A stretch of DNA of 64,000 nucleotides from an uncultured Litoreibacter sp. (GCF_947501785.1 NZ_CANMXB010000001.1:620001-684000); one strand, 5' to 3'. Positions 52,791 through 63,552 are shown, counted from the first letter of the stretch. The notes: a model not told the origin generated them from the sequence alone. Program-made: numbers and translations.

Positions 52791-54851
52791 ATGGTGGAAA
52801 CAAGTGCCGCAAAGCCGACCTTTCATGCCTCTCGCGGCATGGCGGTGCAGGCCTTGGCGCGCGGTCATTTCTTCATTTGGCTTCCGGTGTTTTTTGCCTG
52901 TGGCGTGGGCTGCTATTTCGCGCTGCGGGTGGAGCCGGACTGGCGCATCTACCCCACGCTGATGGCAGCGGGGCTGGCCTTGCCCTTGGCTCTGCGCCAC
53001 ATGGGGGCAGCGTTGCCGGTCGCCTGGACGCTGTGCTTTGTGGCGCTTGGTTTTTCTGTCGCGGGCTTTCAGGCGCATCGCGTCGCCGCACCCATCCTCG
53101 AATACCGCTACTACGGCCCGATCGAGGGCAGGGTGGTTGGCATTGACCGCTCGGCCTCGGGAAAGCTGCGCCTGACGCTGGATCAGGTGCGCCTTGACCG
53201 CGTGGCCCCCGCCAAACGCCCCGAACGGGTGCGGGTCTCCCTGCACGGAGAGCAGCCGTATCTCGACCCAAAGCCCGGCCAGATTGTGATGATGACCGGC
53301 CACCTGTCGCCACCCTCCGGCCCGGTGGAGCCTGGCGGCTTTGACTTCCAACGCCACGCTTTCTTTGCCCAGCTTGGCGGCGTCGGCTACACCCGTACAC
53401 CCGCGCTGCTGCAAAGCCCCGCCGATAACCGCGCCGCGCGGCTCCGTATCTTCCAAATTCGTATGACGCTGTCGGCGGCGATCACGTCAAGATTGCCGGG
53501 GCGCGAAGGTGCCTTTGCCACGGCCATCCTGACCGGCGATCGTTCCTCTATCGACCAAACCGCATTGGATGCGCTACGCGCCTCCAATCTGGCGCATCTC
53601 CTGGCGATCTCGGGGCTGCATATGGGGCTCTTGACGGGGGTGGTCTTCGCCATGGTCCGGCTGGGCTTCGCGCTGCATCAACCCAGCGCAATGCGCGCCA
53701 ATCCGAAGAAAATCGCCGCTGTCGTCGCGTTTTTTGCGGGTGTGACCTATCTGGCCCTCTCGGGCGCAAACGTCGCCACGCAACGCGCCTTTGTGATGGT
53801 CGCGGTGATGCTGCTGGCCGTCTGTCTGGACCGCCGGGCGCTGACGCTCAGGGCCGTGGCTGTGGCTGCGTTGATTGTGCTGGTGATCAGCCCTGACAGC
53901 CTTGCCGGGCCGGGCTTCCAGATGTCTTTCGCGGCCACGACGGCGCTGGTCGCGGTCTTCGCCGAGATACGTGACCGGCAACTGATGATCGGTTGGCCCA
54001 AATGGGCGCGCAACGTGGCATCGCTGGTGATCTCATCGGCCATTGCAGGTGTGGCCACGGCTCCATTTGGGGCGCTGCATTTCAATCAAATGGCGCAATG
54101 GGGGTTGGTGGCCAACCTGGCCTCCGTCCCGGTGATGGGGCTGGTTGTGATGCCCGGGGCGGTGCTGGCGGCGGTGCTGACGCCCTTCGGTCTGGAACAA
54201 CTGGGCCTCGAAATCATGCGTCTGGGTCTGCGATGGATCCTTTTCGTGGCCGAGACCGTCGCGAGTTGGGACACCGCCCTGCGCTTGATCCCGTCACCCG
54301 GTCCGATTGTGCTGCCCTTGCTGGGGCTTGGCGGAGCGTTGTTGTGCTTGCTGCAATCGCGGTTGCGTCTCTCAGGTGCGTTGGTGCTGGTCTTGGCCGG
54401 GTGGCTTTGGTCCATGACCGAGCGGCCCGATTTACTTGTCTCGGACACGGGCACCTTAATCGGTCTGAACAGCCCGAAGGGCCGTGTGCTGAACAAGCCC
54501 AAAGGCGACGGCTTCGTCGCAGGCGCATGGTTGGAAAATGATGGCGACAGCGCGGATCAGGAACGCGCCAGTGCGCGCGGCGACTTTACCCGAAATGAGG
54601 CGCGCATTCGGCTTGGGGCGCACATGGTCCATTTCCTGACGGAAAAGGAGATTACCCCGACCGATTTGTCACAATTCTGCGCCAAGGCCGACCTGCTTAT
54701 CTTGCCAAACATTGCAGAGCAGCCCGACTGCGCAGCCATCACACGATCCACGCTTCGCCAGTCAGGATCGTTGGCCATCAGCGACACTGAAACCGGCCTT
54801 GGTATCGTGACAAGCAACGACGTTCGGGGCGCCCGCCTTTGGGTGCGCTAA
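52791..54851 (+). CDS. comEC: ComEC/Rec2-family DNA uptake channel
   Basis: A 686-residue polytopic inner-membrane protein. An N-terminal DUF4131 region with beta-rich GPIEGRVVGIDRSASGKLRL is followed by the Competence domain: FATAILTGDRSSIDQTALDA, NLAHLLAISGLHMGLLTGVV and YLALSGANVATQRAFVMVA. The C-terminal part (after about residue 545) is soluble and lacks an obvious metallo-beta-lactamase metal motif, as in other roseobacter members. In Rhodobacter capsulatus ComEC is needed for recipients to take up GTA DNA. It converges on lexA. Confidence 0.92.
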   Translation: MVETSAAKPTFHASRGMAVQALARGHFFIWLPVFFACGVGCYFALRVEPDWRIYPTLMAAGLALPLALRHMGAALPVAWTLCFVALGFSVAGFQAHRVAAPILEYRYYGPIEGRVVGIDRSASGKLRLTLDQVRLDRVAPAKRPERVRVSLHGEQPYLDPKPGQIVMMTGHLSPPSGPVEPGGFDFQRHAFFAQLGGVGYTRTPALLQSPADNRAARLRIFQIRMTLSAAITSRLPGREGAFATAILTGDRSSIDQTALDALRASNLAHLLAISGLHMGLLTGVVFAMVRLGFALHQPSAMRANPKKIAAVVAFFAGVTYLALSGANVATQRAFVMVAVMLLAVCLDRRALTLRAVAVAALIVLVISPDSLAGPGFQMSFAATTALVAVFAEIRDRQLMIGWPKWARNVASLVISSAIAGVATAPFGALHFNQMAQWGLVANLASVPVMGLVVMPGAVLAAVLTPFGLEQLGLEIMRLGLRWILFVAETVASWDTALRLIPSPGPIVLPLLGLGGALLCLLQSRLRLSGALVLVLAGWLWSMTERPDLLVSDTGTLIGLNSPKGRVLNKPKGDGFVAGAWLENDGDSADQERASARGDFTRNEARIRLGAHMVHFLTEKEITPTDLSQFCAKADLLILPNIAEQPDCAAITRSTLRQSGSLAISDTETGLGIVTSNDVRGARLWVR

Positions 54852-54860
54852 CCAACGAAA

Positions 54861-54889
54861 AAGGCCGCCTGCGTGACGCAAGCGGCCTT
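54861..54889 (-). terminator. Terminator of lexA (convergent with comEC)
   Basis: AAGGCCGC (54861-54868) pairs with GCGGCCTT (54882-54889) and an inner TGCG/CGCA extends the stem. The minus strand continues with TTTTT (A-run at 54858-54862), ending lexA transcription. Confidence 0.82.
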
Positions 54890-54911
54890 CAAATCATGCG
54901 GCGCAAAGGGC

Positions 54912-55616
54912 TCAGTACGACCGGATCAATCCGACCAGACGACCCTGCACCTTGACCATGTTATCCGGCAGCACCCGCGTCTCGTAATTCACGTTCGCGG
55001 GCTCCAGCGCAATGGAGGACCCGTGGCGGCGGAACCTCTTCAGCGTCGCCTCAGCATCTTCGACCAAAGCCACGACAATATCGCCATTCTCCGCCGTGTT
55101 CTGTTCGCGGATCACCACGACGTCGCCGTCGTTGATGCCGGCATCAATCATCGAATCGCCTTTGACCTCCAGCGCGTAGTGATGCCCGTTGCCCGCCAGC
55201 ATCGAGCCGGGGACGGCCACATGGGACGACACTTCGCTGATCGCTTCAATCGGCGTACCAGCCGCGATGCGCCCCATTACCGGCAATTCCATCGCGTGGA
55301 TGTCAGACACAGGCATGGCGGAGCGGGGTGGGTCGGTCTTGTCACCATCGATCACCTTCGGGCTGAAGCCGGATGGTTTTGGCACCACGCCACCGTCAAT
55401 CGCGTCAGGCAGTTTCACAATCTCAATAGCCCGGGCACGGTGCGCAAGGCGTTGAATGAAGCCGCGTTCTTCCAGCGCGGTGATCAGCCGGTGAATGCCG
55501 GATTTGGACCGCAAATCAAGCGCGTCCTTCATCTCGTCAAAGCTGGGGGTGACCCCGTCTTTCTGCACGCGGGCATGGATGAATTTCAACAGGTCCAGCT
55601 GTTTCTTTGTCAGCAT
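54912..55616 (-). CDS. lexA: LexA repressor
   Basis: A 234-residue SOS repressor and autoprotease. The N-terminal winged helix begins [20 protein letters not shown] and has [20 protein letters not shown]. The cleavage site is the Ala-Gly in [12 protein letters not shown]; the catalytic Ser is in [16 protein letters not shown] and the Lys in [14 protein letters not shown] at 55616 is the family start; the extension to 55652 lacks support. It lies after moeA but has its own promoter and box. Confidence 0.97.
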   Translation of the reverse strand: MLTKKQLDLLKFIHARVQKDGVTPSFDEMKDALDLRSKSGIHRLITALEERGFIQRLAHRARAIEIVKLPDAIDGGVVPKPSGFSPKVIDGDKTDPPRSAMPVSDIHAMELPVMGRIAAGTPIEAISEVSSHVAVPGSMLAGNGHHYALEVKGDSMIDAGINDGDVVVIREQNTAENGDIVVALVEDAEATLKRFRRHGSSIALEPANVNYETRVLPDNMVKVQGRLVGLIRSY

Positions 55617-55672
55617 CTGCTCGGACTCCCTGTAATCAGAATTGGTCTGCAATTGTCACAGTGTTCGCAGAT

Positions 55673-55687
55673 GTTCTACCCACGTTC
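55673..55687. promoter_or_regulatory. LexA (SOS) box over the lexA promoter
   Basis: GTTC-tacccac-GTTC is an exact alphaproteobacterial LexA box. On the minus strand it overlaps the -10 region of a promoter TTGACA (55700-55695), 17 bases, TAGAAC (55677-55672). A third GTTC lies at 55663-55666. LexA thus represses its own gene. Confidence 0.88.
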
Positions 55688-55721
55688 CTGTTTTGTGTCA
55701 ACATGTTCCGCTAGGGCGTGC

Positions 55722-56897
55722 CTAGAGGATGACATATTCCACGGTGTCACCGGCGGCGCGTGCCAGGTCATTGGGGGGGCGGACGATCAGGGCAGTTGCA
55801 TGGGCCAGCACCATCAACAAGGAGCTGTCTTGCTTCTCAAAGGCTTGAATTTGTTGATGAATCGCGTCGTGACGGGCGCGCATGTAATGCTCGCGCGGGC
55901 CGTTGGCGGGCAAGGGTTTCATCAGTTTGGCCCTGTGGCGCGGACGCGGCTGCGCGTCGAATCCCAGCATCTTGTCCAGAACGGGCCGGATGAAGATTTC
56001 CCCGCAAACCATTGACGACACGGGATTTCCAGGCAACCCAATCAACACGGAGTCCCCGATGCGCCCTGCCATCAAAGGTTTCCCCGGGCGCATGGCGATT
56101 TTGTAGAAAGCGCGTTCCAGCCCGCGGTCAGCGGCCACCTTGCCGACGATGTCATGGTCGCCCACCGATGCGCCGCCGATGGTGACGATCAGGTCGGCGC
56201 CTTTGGCCAGTTCCAGCGCCATGCCAAGCGAGCTGTCCGTGTCCTTCGCAATTGGGATCATCCGCACCTGCGCGCCTGCGGCCTCGAACATGGCTTTCAG
56301 CCCGAACGTGTTGGACGCGATGATCTGGTCCGGGCCGGGTGTTTCGCCGGGCATGACCAACTCGTCGCCGGTGGCAATCAACGCGATGCTCGGGCGGCGC
56401 ACCACTGGCACCTCCGCGCAGTTCATCGACGCCAACAGCGCCACATCCGACGGGCCGAGCCGTCGCGGTGCGGGCAGGGTGTGGCCAACATCAAAATCGC
56501 CGCCTTTGGGCCGGATATGCGTCCCGTCGCCATGCGGCTCGGTCACGGTGATCACGTCGCCGTCGCGGGTGACGTTTTCCTGAATTAGAACCCGCGTGCC
56601 GCCCTCAGGCACCGGCGCGCCGGTGAAGATACGCACGGCTTGGCCCGGTTTGACCGCGCCGTCGAAGGCGTGACCCGCTGCGGCTTCCCCGATCACGGCC
56701 AGAACATCGCCGACCGCTGCATCGCCCGAAATCGCGTAACCATCCATGGCAGAAGAAGAAAAAGGCGGCTGCGCACGCGTGGCCGCGACGTCCCGAGCAA
56801 GAGTGCGGCCCGCAGCTTCGGTCAAGGGCACGGTTTCTGAGCGCAGCGGCTCGACCAGCGCAAACAGCGCGTCCAACGCCTCGTTAACGGTGATCAC
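55722..56897 (-). CDS. moeA: Molybdopterin molybdotransferase MoeA
   Basis: A 391-residue enzyme inserting molybdate into adenylylated molybdopterin. [12 protein letters not shown] (N-terminal), [29 protein letters not shown] and [15 protein letters not shown] with [20 protein letters not shown] are typical. The start overlaps the moaC stop (ATGA). Confidence 0.96.
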   Translation of the reverse strand: MITVNEALDALFALVEPLRSETVPLTEAAGRTLARDVAATRAQPPFSSSAMDGYAISGDAAVGDVLAVIGEAAAGHAFDGAVKPGQAVRIFTGAPVPEGGTRVLIQENVTRDGDVITVTEPHGDGTHIRPKGGDFDVGHTLPAPRRLGPSDVALLASMNCAEVPVVRRPSIALIATGDELVMPGETPGPDQIIASNTFGLKAMFEAAGAQVRMIPIAKDTDSSLGMALELAKGADLIVTIGGASVGDHDIVGKVAADRGLERAFYKIAMRPGKPLMAGRIGDSVLIGLPGNPVSSMVCGEIFIRPVLDKMLGFDAQPRPRHRAKLMKPLPANGPREHYMRARHDAIHQQIQAFEKQDSSLLMVLAHATALIVRPPNDLARAAGDTVEYVIL

Positions 56898-57367
56898 GCT
56901 TCAAACCGGCCCGATTTGCCGCCGTCTTTCAGGGTCACCTTGATGTCGGTGATCTCCATCGTTTTCTCGGCCGCTTTCAGCATGTCGTAGACCGTCAACG
57001 CGGCGGTCGACACGGCGGTCAACGCTTCCATCTCAACGCCGGTTTGGCCGGTGGTTTTCACGGTGGCTTCGATCCGTATGCCGGGCAGGTCCGCGTCAGT
57101 GGTCAATTCAACCGCGACCTTGGTGATCGGCAGCGGGTGGCAAAGCGGGATCAGGTCGGCGCATTTCTTGGCACCCATGATGCCTGCAAGCCGCGCCACG
57201 CCCAACACGTCGCCCTTCTTGGCTGTGCCGTCGGTGACCAGCGCCAATGTCTCTGGCAGCATCTTCACAGCCCCCGACGCTACAGCAACGCGGGACGTCA
57301 CCGCCTTGTCGGAGACATCCACCATATGGGCGTCGCCCTTGCCGTCAAAATGTGTGAGCTTCGCCAC
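56894..57367 (-). CDS. moaC: Cyclic pyranopterin monophosphate synthase MoaC
   Basis: A 157-residue enzyme of molybdenum cofactor synthesis. [36 protein letters not shown] and [20 protein letters not shown] contain the conserved active-site residues. It starts with GTG at 57367 directly after the trpC stop. Its place inside a tryptophan operon next to moeA is frequent in Alphaproteobacteria. Confidence 0.97.
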   Translation of the reverse strand: MAKLTHFDGKGDAHMVDVSDKAVTSRVAVASGAVKMLPETLALVTDGTAKKGDVLGVARLAGIMGAKKCADLIPLCHPLPITKVAVELTTDADLPGIRIEATVKTTGQTGVEMEALTAVSTAALTVYDMLKAAEKTMEITDIKVTLKDGGKSGRFEA

Positions 57368-58183
57368 CTACATGCCTCTGGAATATGGTTTTTCGCTGAG
57401 GATGTGGCGCGTTGCCGCCGTCACATCTTCCTGCCGCATCAGGCTCTCGCCAATCAGAAAAGACCGCGCGCCATATTGCGCCAAATCGGCCAGATCGGAG
57501 GGCTCAAACAACCCGCTTTCGGCGACAATCATCTTGTCGGCGGGCACCTGTTTGGCCAGCGTGCGGGTGGTATCAAGGGTCACGTCAAACGTGTTCAGGT
57601 CGCGGTTGTTGATCCCCAGCATCGGGCTTTTCAGCTGCACGCCGCGTTCCAGCTCGTCGAGGTTGTGCACCTCCACCAACACATCGAGGCCAAACTCACT
57701 GGCCGCAGCCTCAAGCTCATGCGCCTGCGCGTCACTGACGGAGGCCATGATGATCAGGATGCAATCGGCCCCCAACATGCGCGCTTCGGCCACCTGGTAG
57801 GGGTCATACATGAAATCCTTGCGCAGGATCGGCAGGTCGACCACGTCGCGCGCGGCCATCAGGTAACTGTCATCGCCTTGGAAAGACGGCGCGTCGGTCA
57901 GGATCGACAGGCAGGTCGCGCCGCCGTCCTTGTAGGCCCGCGCCAGGCTCGGCACGTCGAAATCTGCGCGGATCAGGCCCTTGGAGGGGCTAGCCTTCTT
58001 GATCTCGGCGATGAGGCCATAATCGGTGGTGGCAGCCTCCTGCAGGCGCGTGTAGAACCCCCGCGTCTCGGGGCGGTCATGCGCCTCTGCTGCGATGTCG
58101 TCATAGGGACGTTCTGCCTTGCAAGCTTCAATATGCTCCAGCTTGTAGGCTTTGATTTTCTCTAGGATCGTTGGGGTGCTCAT
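57368..58183 (-). CDS. trpC: Indole-3-glycerol phosphate synthase
   Basis: A 271-residue TIM-barrel enzyme. [20 protein letters not shown] (catalytic Lys and phosphate site), [20 protein letters not shown] and [16 protein letters not shown] are diagnostic. The ATG overlaps the trpD stop (ATGA). Confidence 0.97.
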   Translation of the reverse strand: MSTPTILEKIKAYKLEHIEACKAERPYDDIAAEAHDRPETRGFYTRLQEAATTDYGLIAEIKKASPSKGLIRADFDVPSLARAYKDGGATCLSILTDAPSFQGDDSYLMAARDVVDLPILRKDFMYDPYQVAEARMLGADCILIIMASVSDAQAHELEAAASEFGLDVLVEVHNLDELERGVQLKSPMLGINNRDLNTFDVTLDTTRTLAKQVPADKMIVAESGLFEPSDLADLAQYGARSFLIGESLMRQEDVTAATRHILSEKPYSRGM

Positions 58184-59199
58184 GCGGCCTCCGACGTGAC
58201 TTTGGCGAGGCCCGCGACCTTGGCCTTTGCGGCCCCGCTGTCAATGCTTTCACGTGCCATTTCAACGCCTTGCTTGAGGTCGCTGGCCTTGTCTGCGACC
58301 ATCAAGGCGGCGGCGGAGTTCAGCAACACAGCATCGCGATACGCGCTTTCCTCGCCCTCCAAAAGGGCGGCGAAAGCTTGGCCGTTTTCTTCCGGCGTGC
58401 CGCCCAGGATCTCGGCAAATTTGCGCGGGGCGAGGCCTGCGTCTTCGGGATGTATCTCGCGAGCCTGTATCTTGCCATCTTCCAACGCGGCCACAGCCGT
58501 GGTGCCGGAGATCGCAATCTCGTCCGTGCCGTCCGAACCATGCACCAGCCACGCCTTTTCGCTGCCAAGCGATTGTAGCGTCTCGGCCATCGGGAAGATC
58601 AGGTCGGGCGCGAAAGCCCCGGTCAGTTGACGTTTGACGCCTGCGGGGTTGGTCAGCGGCCCGAGGATGTTGAAGATGGTCTTGCAGCCCAGTTCCTGGC
58701 GCGCGGGCATCACATGTTTGATGGCGGGGTGGTGCATGGGCGCCATCATGAAGCCGATGCCGACCTCGCTGATCGCACGTTCCACCACGTCCGCGCCGAC
58801 CATGACGTTGATGCCCATAACGCCCAGCGCGTCCGCCGCGCCGGATTTGGACGAGAGGTTCTTGTTGCCATGCTTGGCCACGACCACACCCGCGCCGGCG
58901 GTGACAAAGGCAGTTGCCGTTGAAATATTGAGTGTGCCCATCCCGTCGCCGCCGGTGCCGACGATATCCATCGCGCCGTCCGGGGCCTTCACCGCATTGC
59001 ATTTCGACCGCATCACCGCCGCAGCAGCCGCATATTCGGCCACGCTTTCGCCCCGCGCACGCATCGCCATCAGCAATCCGCCGATCTGAACCGGGGTGGC
59101 GGTGCCCTCAAACAGCTCCTCAAAGGCCGCTTCCGCCTGGGCGCGGCTCAAAGGGCCCTCCGAGGCCGCGAAAATCAGGGGCTTCATTGCGTCGCTCAT
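58180..59199 (-). CDS. trpD: Anthranilate phosphoribosyltransferase
   Basis: A 339-residue enzyme joining PRPP to anthranilate. [20 protein letters not shown] binds [24 protein letters not shown] and [17 protein letters not shown] are intact. ATG at 59199 overlaps the trpG stop. Confidence 0.97.
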   Translation of the reverse strand: MSDAMKPLIFAASEGPLSRAQAEAAFEELFEGTATPVQIGGLLMAMRARGESVAEYAAAAAVMRSKCNAVKAPDGAMDIVGTGGDGMGTLNISTATAFVTAGAGVVVAKHGNKNLSSKSGAADALGVMGINVMVGADVVERAISEVGIGFMMAPMHHPAIKHVMPARQELGCKTIFNILGPLTNPAGVKRQLTGAFAPDLIFPMAETLQSLGSEKAWLVHGSDGTDEIAISGTTAVAALEDGKIQAREIHPEDAGLAPRKFAEILGGTPEENGQAFAALLEGEESAYRDAVLLNSAAALMVADKASDLKQGVEMARESIDSGAAKAKVAGLAKVTSEAA

Positions 59200-59777
59200 G
59201 CCGGAACCTTTACGCAATCAAGGAAGTTTTGCAGCAGCTTGTGGCCATGCTCCGACGCGATGCTTTCCGGGTGGAACTGCACGCCGTGAATGGGCTTGGT
59301 TTTGTGCTGCAGCCCCATGATGGTGCCGTCGTCCAGCTCCGCCGTGATCTCCAGCGCGTCGGGGAAGCTGTCGCGCTCCACCACCAGAGAATGGTAGCGG
59401 GTTGCCTCAAAGTCCTGCGGCAACCCCTTGAAAACGCTTGTTCCTTTGTGGCTCATGCGACCCATCTTGCCATGCACGATCTCGGAATGGCGAACCACCT
59501 TGCCGCCAAATGCCTCCCCAATGGCCTGGTGGCCAAGGCAGACCCCGAAGAGCGGAATGTCCGTCTCGGCGGCGGCGTCCACCATCGCCAGACAGATACC
59601 CGCCTGTGACGGGTCACAGGGGCCGGGGCTGAGCACGATACCGGCGGGGTTCATCGCCATGGCCTCCTGCACATTCAAGGCGTCGTTGCGGCGCACCACA
59701 ACTTCGGCCCCCAGCTCGCCCAGATAATGGACCAGATTGTAGGTGAAGCTGTCATAGTTATCGATCAGAAGCAGCAT
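59196..59777 (-). CDS. trpG: Anthranilate synthase glutamine amidotransferase component
   Basis: A 193-residue class I amidotransferase giving ammonia to Trp[36 protein letters not shown] (catalytic Cys) and [14 protein letters not shown] (His-Glu pair) are present. The ATG at 59777 is the family start. It heads trpGDC-moaC-moeA; trpE is further upstream across an oppositely oriented gene. Confidence 0.97.
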   Translation of the reverse strand: MLLLIDNYDSFTYNLVHYLGELGAEVVVRRNDALNVQEAMAMNPAGIVLSPGPCDPSQAGICLAMVDAAAETDIPLFGVCLGHQAIGEAFGGKVVRHSEIVHGKMGRMSHKGTSVFKGLPQDFEATRYHSLVVERDSFPDALEITAELDDGTIMGLQHKTKPIHGVQFHPESIASEHGHKLLQNFLDCVKVPA

Positions 59778-59972
59778 GGGTGTCTCACGTTTGCGCGGGC
59801 TAGCAGGCGGTTGTTTCGAAAAGGCTTTCAGCACCTTAACAGTCGCGGTATAAATGGCCAGAGCCACGCGCCGGGTCAAGGGCAACCGCCCGATGCGGCC
59901 AGCGAAAAGAAGCGCGGGCACCGAGGTGAGACTGATGGCGCACCGCGCGCCAGCAACGCGAAGGAGCGTAAC

Positions 59973-61559
59973 GTGGGCAGAGGCATGCTATCTGGTGTTA
60001 TTTGGGGCGGGGCTTTTGGCGGGCTCGTCGTAACGGTCCTGTCGCTTTACGCGCCGCTGCCAGCAGAGAAGGCCGCGATGCGGGTGCCGGTAGAGGCTCC
60101 GGCGGACACGTCAGAGGCCGCGCCGGATGAGACCTCGGAGCAAACGCAGGCCCCTGAACAGGCCGACACCACCGAACAGGCTGAAACCAAACAGGCCGAC
60201 ACCGCGCCGACGGACACCGAAGCTGAGACCGACACCACACAAACGGCGGTTGCAGAGACAACACCAACCCAATCCGAAGAAGACGCGACCGCGCCTCAGG
60301 CGCAGGTTGATGCGCCGCAGGCCAATCCGGTTGTCGCCGATGGCGGCACCGCCCAGACAGCTGCGCCCCAAAGCGACCCCGCCGTGACCACCGCGCAGGC
60401 GCCGACGCTGGAACAAGACACGGCTGAGGCCGCAGTTACCACCCAAGACGCGCCAAGCGCGCCGCAGGTCGCAAATGTGGACGGCACGGCCCCGGCGGCC
60501 CCCTCCGCCGAAGAGGCCACCCCAGCTGTGACCGACCTTGCAGGAAGCCCGAGCAACGAGGACACCGCGCCATCGGGGCTGGTCCTGCCGCAGGCCGATA
60601 GCAGCCCGGAGGCGGACGCCACCCCCGCGCCCCGGATCGCAGCAACGCCCGAGGCCGCGCCGCAAACCTCACCAGAGGCCACGACAGTGTCCGCCGATAC
60701 GCCAATCATTTTGCCGGTGCCAAAGATCGACAACCCCGTTGCGGGCGTCGTGACCAACCGGCTGCCCTCTGTGACTGCGCCCGACTCGGCGCAAGCCCCT
60801 GCGACATCAACGGATGAGGCGGCGAACGCGCCGGCGACGGGCGAAGAGGTGCAAGAGGCCGCCCTGGACGCCGAGGAGGTGGGGGCCTTGCGGGCCTATG
60901 CCGCGACATATGAGGGGGAGCCCACGGCCAGCCAGTTTGCCGTGATCCTGATCGACACCGGCGCGGAAGGCATGCCGCGTTCCGAGTTGATCGAGCTGGG
61001 CGTGCCATTCTCGGTGGCCATTGACCCGGTTTCTGCCGATGCGGCCGAGGCCGCAGCCGCCTACCGCGCCGCGGGGATCGAGGTGCTGGCGATGCCCAGC
61101 GACCTGCCTGCCTCTGCCGGCCCGTCGGATGTGGCCGTGGCCCTGTCAGGGTATTTTTCCGTGCTGAACGAGGCGATAGCGGTGATGGACCCGCTGGACG
61201 GGCGCATTCAGTCCAACCGCAGCCTATTGCAACCCGTGCTGGGCGCGATCCGCGACACGGGCCACGGGCTGGTGACCTATGACCGTGGGCTAAACACAGC
61301 GCAACAGGCCGCGCGGCGCGAAGGCATCGCCGCCGCGACCGTGTTCCGGCTGCTGGATGCCGAACTGGAGGAAGCGCCGAAGATCAAACGCTACCTCAGC
61401 CGTGCAGCGTTCAATGCGGGCAAAGATGGCTCGGTCGTGGTGGTGGGGCGCAGCTATCCCGAAACGGTCAAGGCGCTGCTGGAATGGGCGCTGGACGAGA
61501 AGGGCGCGGATCTGAGTATTGTACCGGTCAGCCAGGTGATGTTGCAGGACTTGAACTAG
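59973..61559 (+). CDS. Divergent polysaccharide deacetylase family protein with long low-complexity linker
   Basis: A 528-residue protein from GTG 59973 (AAGGAGCG just upstream). An N-terminal membrane anchor ([20 protein letters not shown]) is followed by about 260 residues rich in Ala, Thr, Pro, Glu, Asp and Gln (about 38-300), then a C-terminal divergent polysaccharide deacetylase domain (about 320-525: [20 protein letters not shown]). The family's usual His-rich motifs (H-x-PM-x-P and NNHMGS) are not recognisable; the corresponding places read VLAMPSDLP and GRIQSNRS. It may therefore be non-catalytic. Confidence 0.85.
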   Translation: MGRGMLSGVIWGGAFGGLVVTVLSLYAPLPAEKAAMRVPVEAPADTSEAAPDETSEQTQAPEQADTTEQAETKQADTAPTDTEAETDTTQTAVAETTPTQSEEDATAPQAQVDAPQANPVVADGGTAQTAAPQSDPAVTTAQAPTLEQDTAEAAVTTQDAPSAPQVANVDGTAPAAPSAEEATPAVTDLAGSPSNEDTAPSGLVLPQADSSPEADATPAPRIAATPEAAPQTSPEATTVSADTPIILPVPKIDNPVAGVVTNRLPSVTAPDSAQAPATSTDEAANAPATGEEVQEAALDAEEVGALRAYAATYEGEPTASQFAVILIDTGAEGMPRSELIELGVPFSVAIDPVSADAAEAAAAYRAAGIEVLAMPSDLPASAGPSDVAVALSGYFSVLNEAIAVMDPLDGRIQSNRSLLQPVLGAIRDTGHGLVTYDRGLNTAQQAARREGIAAATVFRLLDAELEEAPKIKRYLSRAAFNAGKDGSVVVVGRSYPETVKALLEWALDEKGADLSIVPVSQVMLQDLN

Positions 61560-61658
61560 ATACTCTTTCTGCGTCGATTTTTACCGAACTTAGTTGAGCG
61601 AACTTGACTGCAGCGACACGTTGCGTGGCTTGATTTTCGGTAATCCGCACGGGCTGTC

Positions 61659-61744
61659 GCAAACTCTTATCTAAGAGTTTGCATCCAAGAATTTTCGACG
61701 AAAATTCTTGCACCTTTGCCCGCGTCAGCCAGCGGCTGCGCGGG
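61659..61744. repeat. Cluster of three hairpin-forming palindromes
   Basis: P1: GCAAACTCTTA-tc-TAAGAGTTTGC (61659-61682), perfect 11-bp arms. P2: CAAGAATTTTCG-a-CGAAAATTCTTG (61686-61710), perfect 12-bp arms, three bases after P1. P3: CCCGCG-t-CAGCC-agc-GGCTG-CGCGGG (61719-61744), 11-bp arms with one bulged T. A 12-bp palindrome GGTGGCGCCACC follows at 61777-61788. The 481-base gap 61560-62040 lies between convergent genes and holds no credible coding sequence; another hairpin CCCGCT/AGCGGG is at 61919-61939. Confidence 0.8.
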
Positions 61745-61978
61745 TAGGATATGTCTCGGTGCTGTTCTTAAAGAAAGGTGGCGCCACCCTGATCGACATG
61801 AGGGGTCGCGGTTCCCGCCTGCTTTTTGAGCAGACCGGCCTTGCCTGTCTCCGGAGGGTGCAAGGCAGCCCAAACGAACTGCCGCTTTCCCGTTCTGTCT
61901 TTGCGAGGTTAGTTAGGCCCCGCTGGATCCGAGAGCGGGTTTAGCGCGTTGGAATGAGCGGATGGTTAACCATGCGGG

Positions 61979-62020
61979 CGCAGCGCCTGTGATTGGCGCA
62001 ACGCTTTTGCATATTTTTGC
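61979..62020 (+). terminator. Weak hairpin before the trpE end, possible terminator
   Basis: GCGCAGCGCC and GGCGCAACGC form an imperfect stem with a TGTGATT loop, followed by TTTTGCATATTTTT. It could end transcription arriving from the deacetylase gene. The two internal mismatches make it uncertain. Confidence 0.35.
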
Positions 62021-62040
62021 CAAGATGAAACCTATGGGGT

Positions 62041-63552
62041 TTAGCCGTTGCCGCCCCGTTCAAACAGACCCGCTTCTTTGGCGGCGGCGCGGATCGCTTT
62101 GGCTTTGTTGACGGTCTCTTCGAACTCGGCCTGTGGGTCGCTGTCATAGACCACGCCGCCGCCGGCCTGGGTGTAGAGCTTTTGGTCTTTGACCACCGCC
62201 GTGCGCAGCGCGATGCACATGTCCATATCGCCATTGGCGCTGAAATAGCCGCAGCCGCCGCCGTAGACGCCGCGCTTTTCGGGCTCCAGCTCGTCGATGA
62301 TTTCCATCGCGCGCACTTTGGGCGCACCGGACACGGTGCCCGCGGGCAGGCCCGACAGCAGAGCGGAGAGGGCGTCCTGGTCGTCGCTGAGTTCTCCCAC
62401 CACGTTGGACACGATATGCATGACGTGGCTGTAGCGTTCGATGATGAACTTCTCGGTCGGCTTCACCGTGCCGATCTTGGAGACCTTGCCGGTGTCGTTG
62501 CGCCCCAGATCGAGCAGCATCAGATGCTCGGCCAGCTCTTTCTGGTCGGCCAGCAGGTCGTCTTCCAGCGCCTTGTCTTCCTCTTGTGTCGCGCCGCGTT
62601 TGCGGGTGCCTGCGATGGGGCGGATCGTGACCTCACTGCCGAAGACGCGGACCAGAATTTCGGGGCTGGCACCCACGATCTGGAAGCCGTCCATGTTGAA
62701 ATAGAACATAAACGGTGAAGGGTTGGTGCGTCTGAGCGCGCGGTAGAGCGAGAAGGGCGGCAGGGTGAAATCCTGCGTCCAGCGCTGGGAGGGCACCACC
62801 TGAAAGATGTCGCCCGCCTTGATGTATTCCTTGGCAGTTTCCACTGCGGCCAGATAACCGTCATGCGTAAAGTTAGAGACCGGGTTATCCTCGTCCAGCG
62901 TCTCACCCAGATCGTGGCGGGCGGAGGCTGGCGCGCGTTCCAAATCACGCACCGCGTCCATGACGCGTTCGGCGGCCTGTGCGTAGGCCGCGCGCGCTGT
63001 CAGACCTTCGCGGACCCATGCGGGCGAGCAGACGATGACCTCGCCCTTCACCCCGTCCAGCACCGCAATCACCGAGGGGCGCGTCAGCACGGCGTCGGGC
63101 ACGCCCAGCACGTCGGGGTTGATGTCGGGCAGATGTTCGACCAGCCGGATCATGTCATAGCCCAGATAGCCAAACAGCCCTGCAGAAGCGGCAGGCAGGT
63201 CAGCGGGCAGGTCAATCCGGCTTTCGGCAATCAGGCTGCGGATCGCGCTCAGCGGGTCCTCGGCGCAGGGCTCAAAGGCGGCGCGGTCATAGCGGGCCTG
63301 GCGGTTCAGCTCCGACGTGGTGCCGTGGCAGCGCCAGATCACGTCGGGCTTCATGCCGATGATCGAATAGCGCCCGCGCACCTCGCCGCCGGTGACCGAT
63401 TCAAGAATGAAGCTGTCGGGCTGCGCATCGGCCAGCTTCAGCATCAGCGAGACCGGCGTGTCCAGATCGGCGGCCAGCCGCGTGTAGACCAGCTGATTTT
63501 CCCCCGCATCATAACCGGATGCAAAGGCGTCATATGAAGGAAGCAGTGCCAT
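62041..63552 (-). CDS. trpE: Anthranilate synthase component I
   Basis: A 503-residue chorismate-utilising enzyme. Conserved C-terminal parts: FQVVPSQRWTQDFTLPPF, SPEILVRVFGSEVTIRPIAG, GRNDTGKVSKIGTVKPTEKF and FPAGT-like GLPAGTVSGAPKVRAMEIID. Feedback by tryptophan usually acts through an N-terminal LLES motif; here LILESVTG-like FILESVTGGEVRGRYSIIG is seen. It starts six bases after the PpiD/SurA-like gene, so they are likely co-transcribed and no room exists for a leader attenuator. Confidence 0.97.
   Translation of the reverse strand: MALLPSYDAFASGYDAGENQLVYTRLAADLDTPVSLMLKLADAQPDSFILESVTGGEVRGRYSIIGMKPDVIWRCHGTTSELNRQARYDRAAFEPCAEDPLSAIRSLIAESRIDLPADLPAASAGLFGYLGYDMIRLVEHLPDINPDVLGVPDAVLTRPSVIAVLDGVKGEVIVCSPAWVREGLTARAAYAQAAERVMDAVRDLERAPASARHDLGETLDEDNPVSNFTHDGYLAAVETAKEYIKAGDIFQVVPSQRWTQDFTLPPFSLYRALRRTNPSPFMFYFNMDGFQIVGASPEILVRVFGSEVTIRPIAGTRKRGATQEEDKALEDDLLADQKELAEHLMLLDLGRNDTGKVSKIGTVKPTEKFIIERYSHVMHIVSNVVGELSDDQDALSALLSGLPAGTVSGAPKVRAMEIIDELEPEKRGVYGGGCGYFSANGDMDMCIALRTAVVKDQKLYTQAGGGVVYDSDPQAEFEETVNKAKAIRAAAKEAGLFERGGNG

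Noticed and set aside
61708-61944. 78-codon plus-strand frame in the palindrome-rich gap
   Set aside because: It begins inside palindrome P2/P3, has no ribosome-binding site and no family likeness; it is better explained as non-coding repeat DNA.
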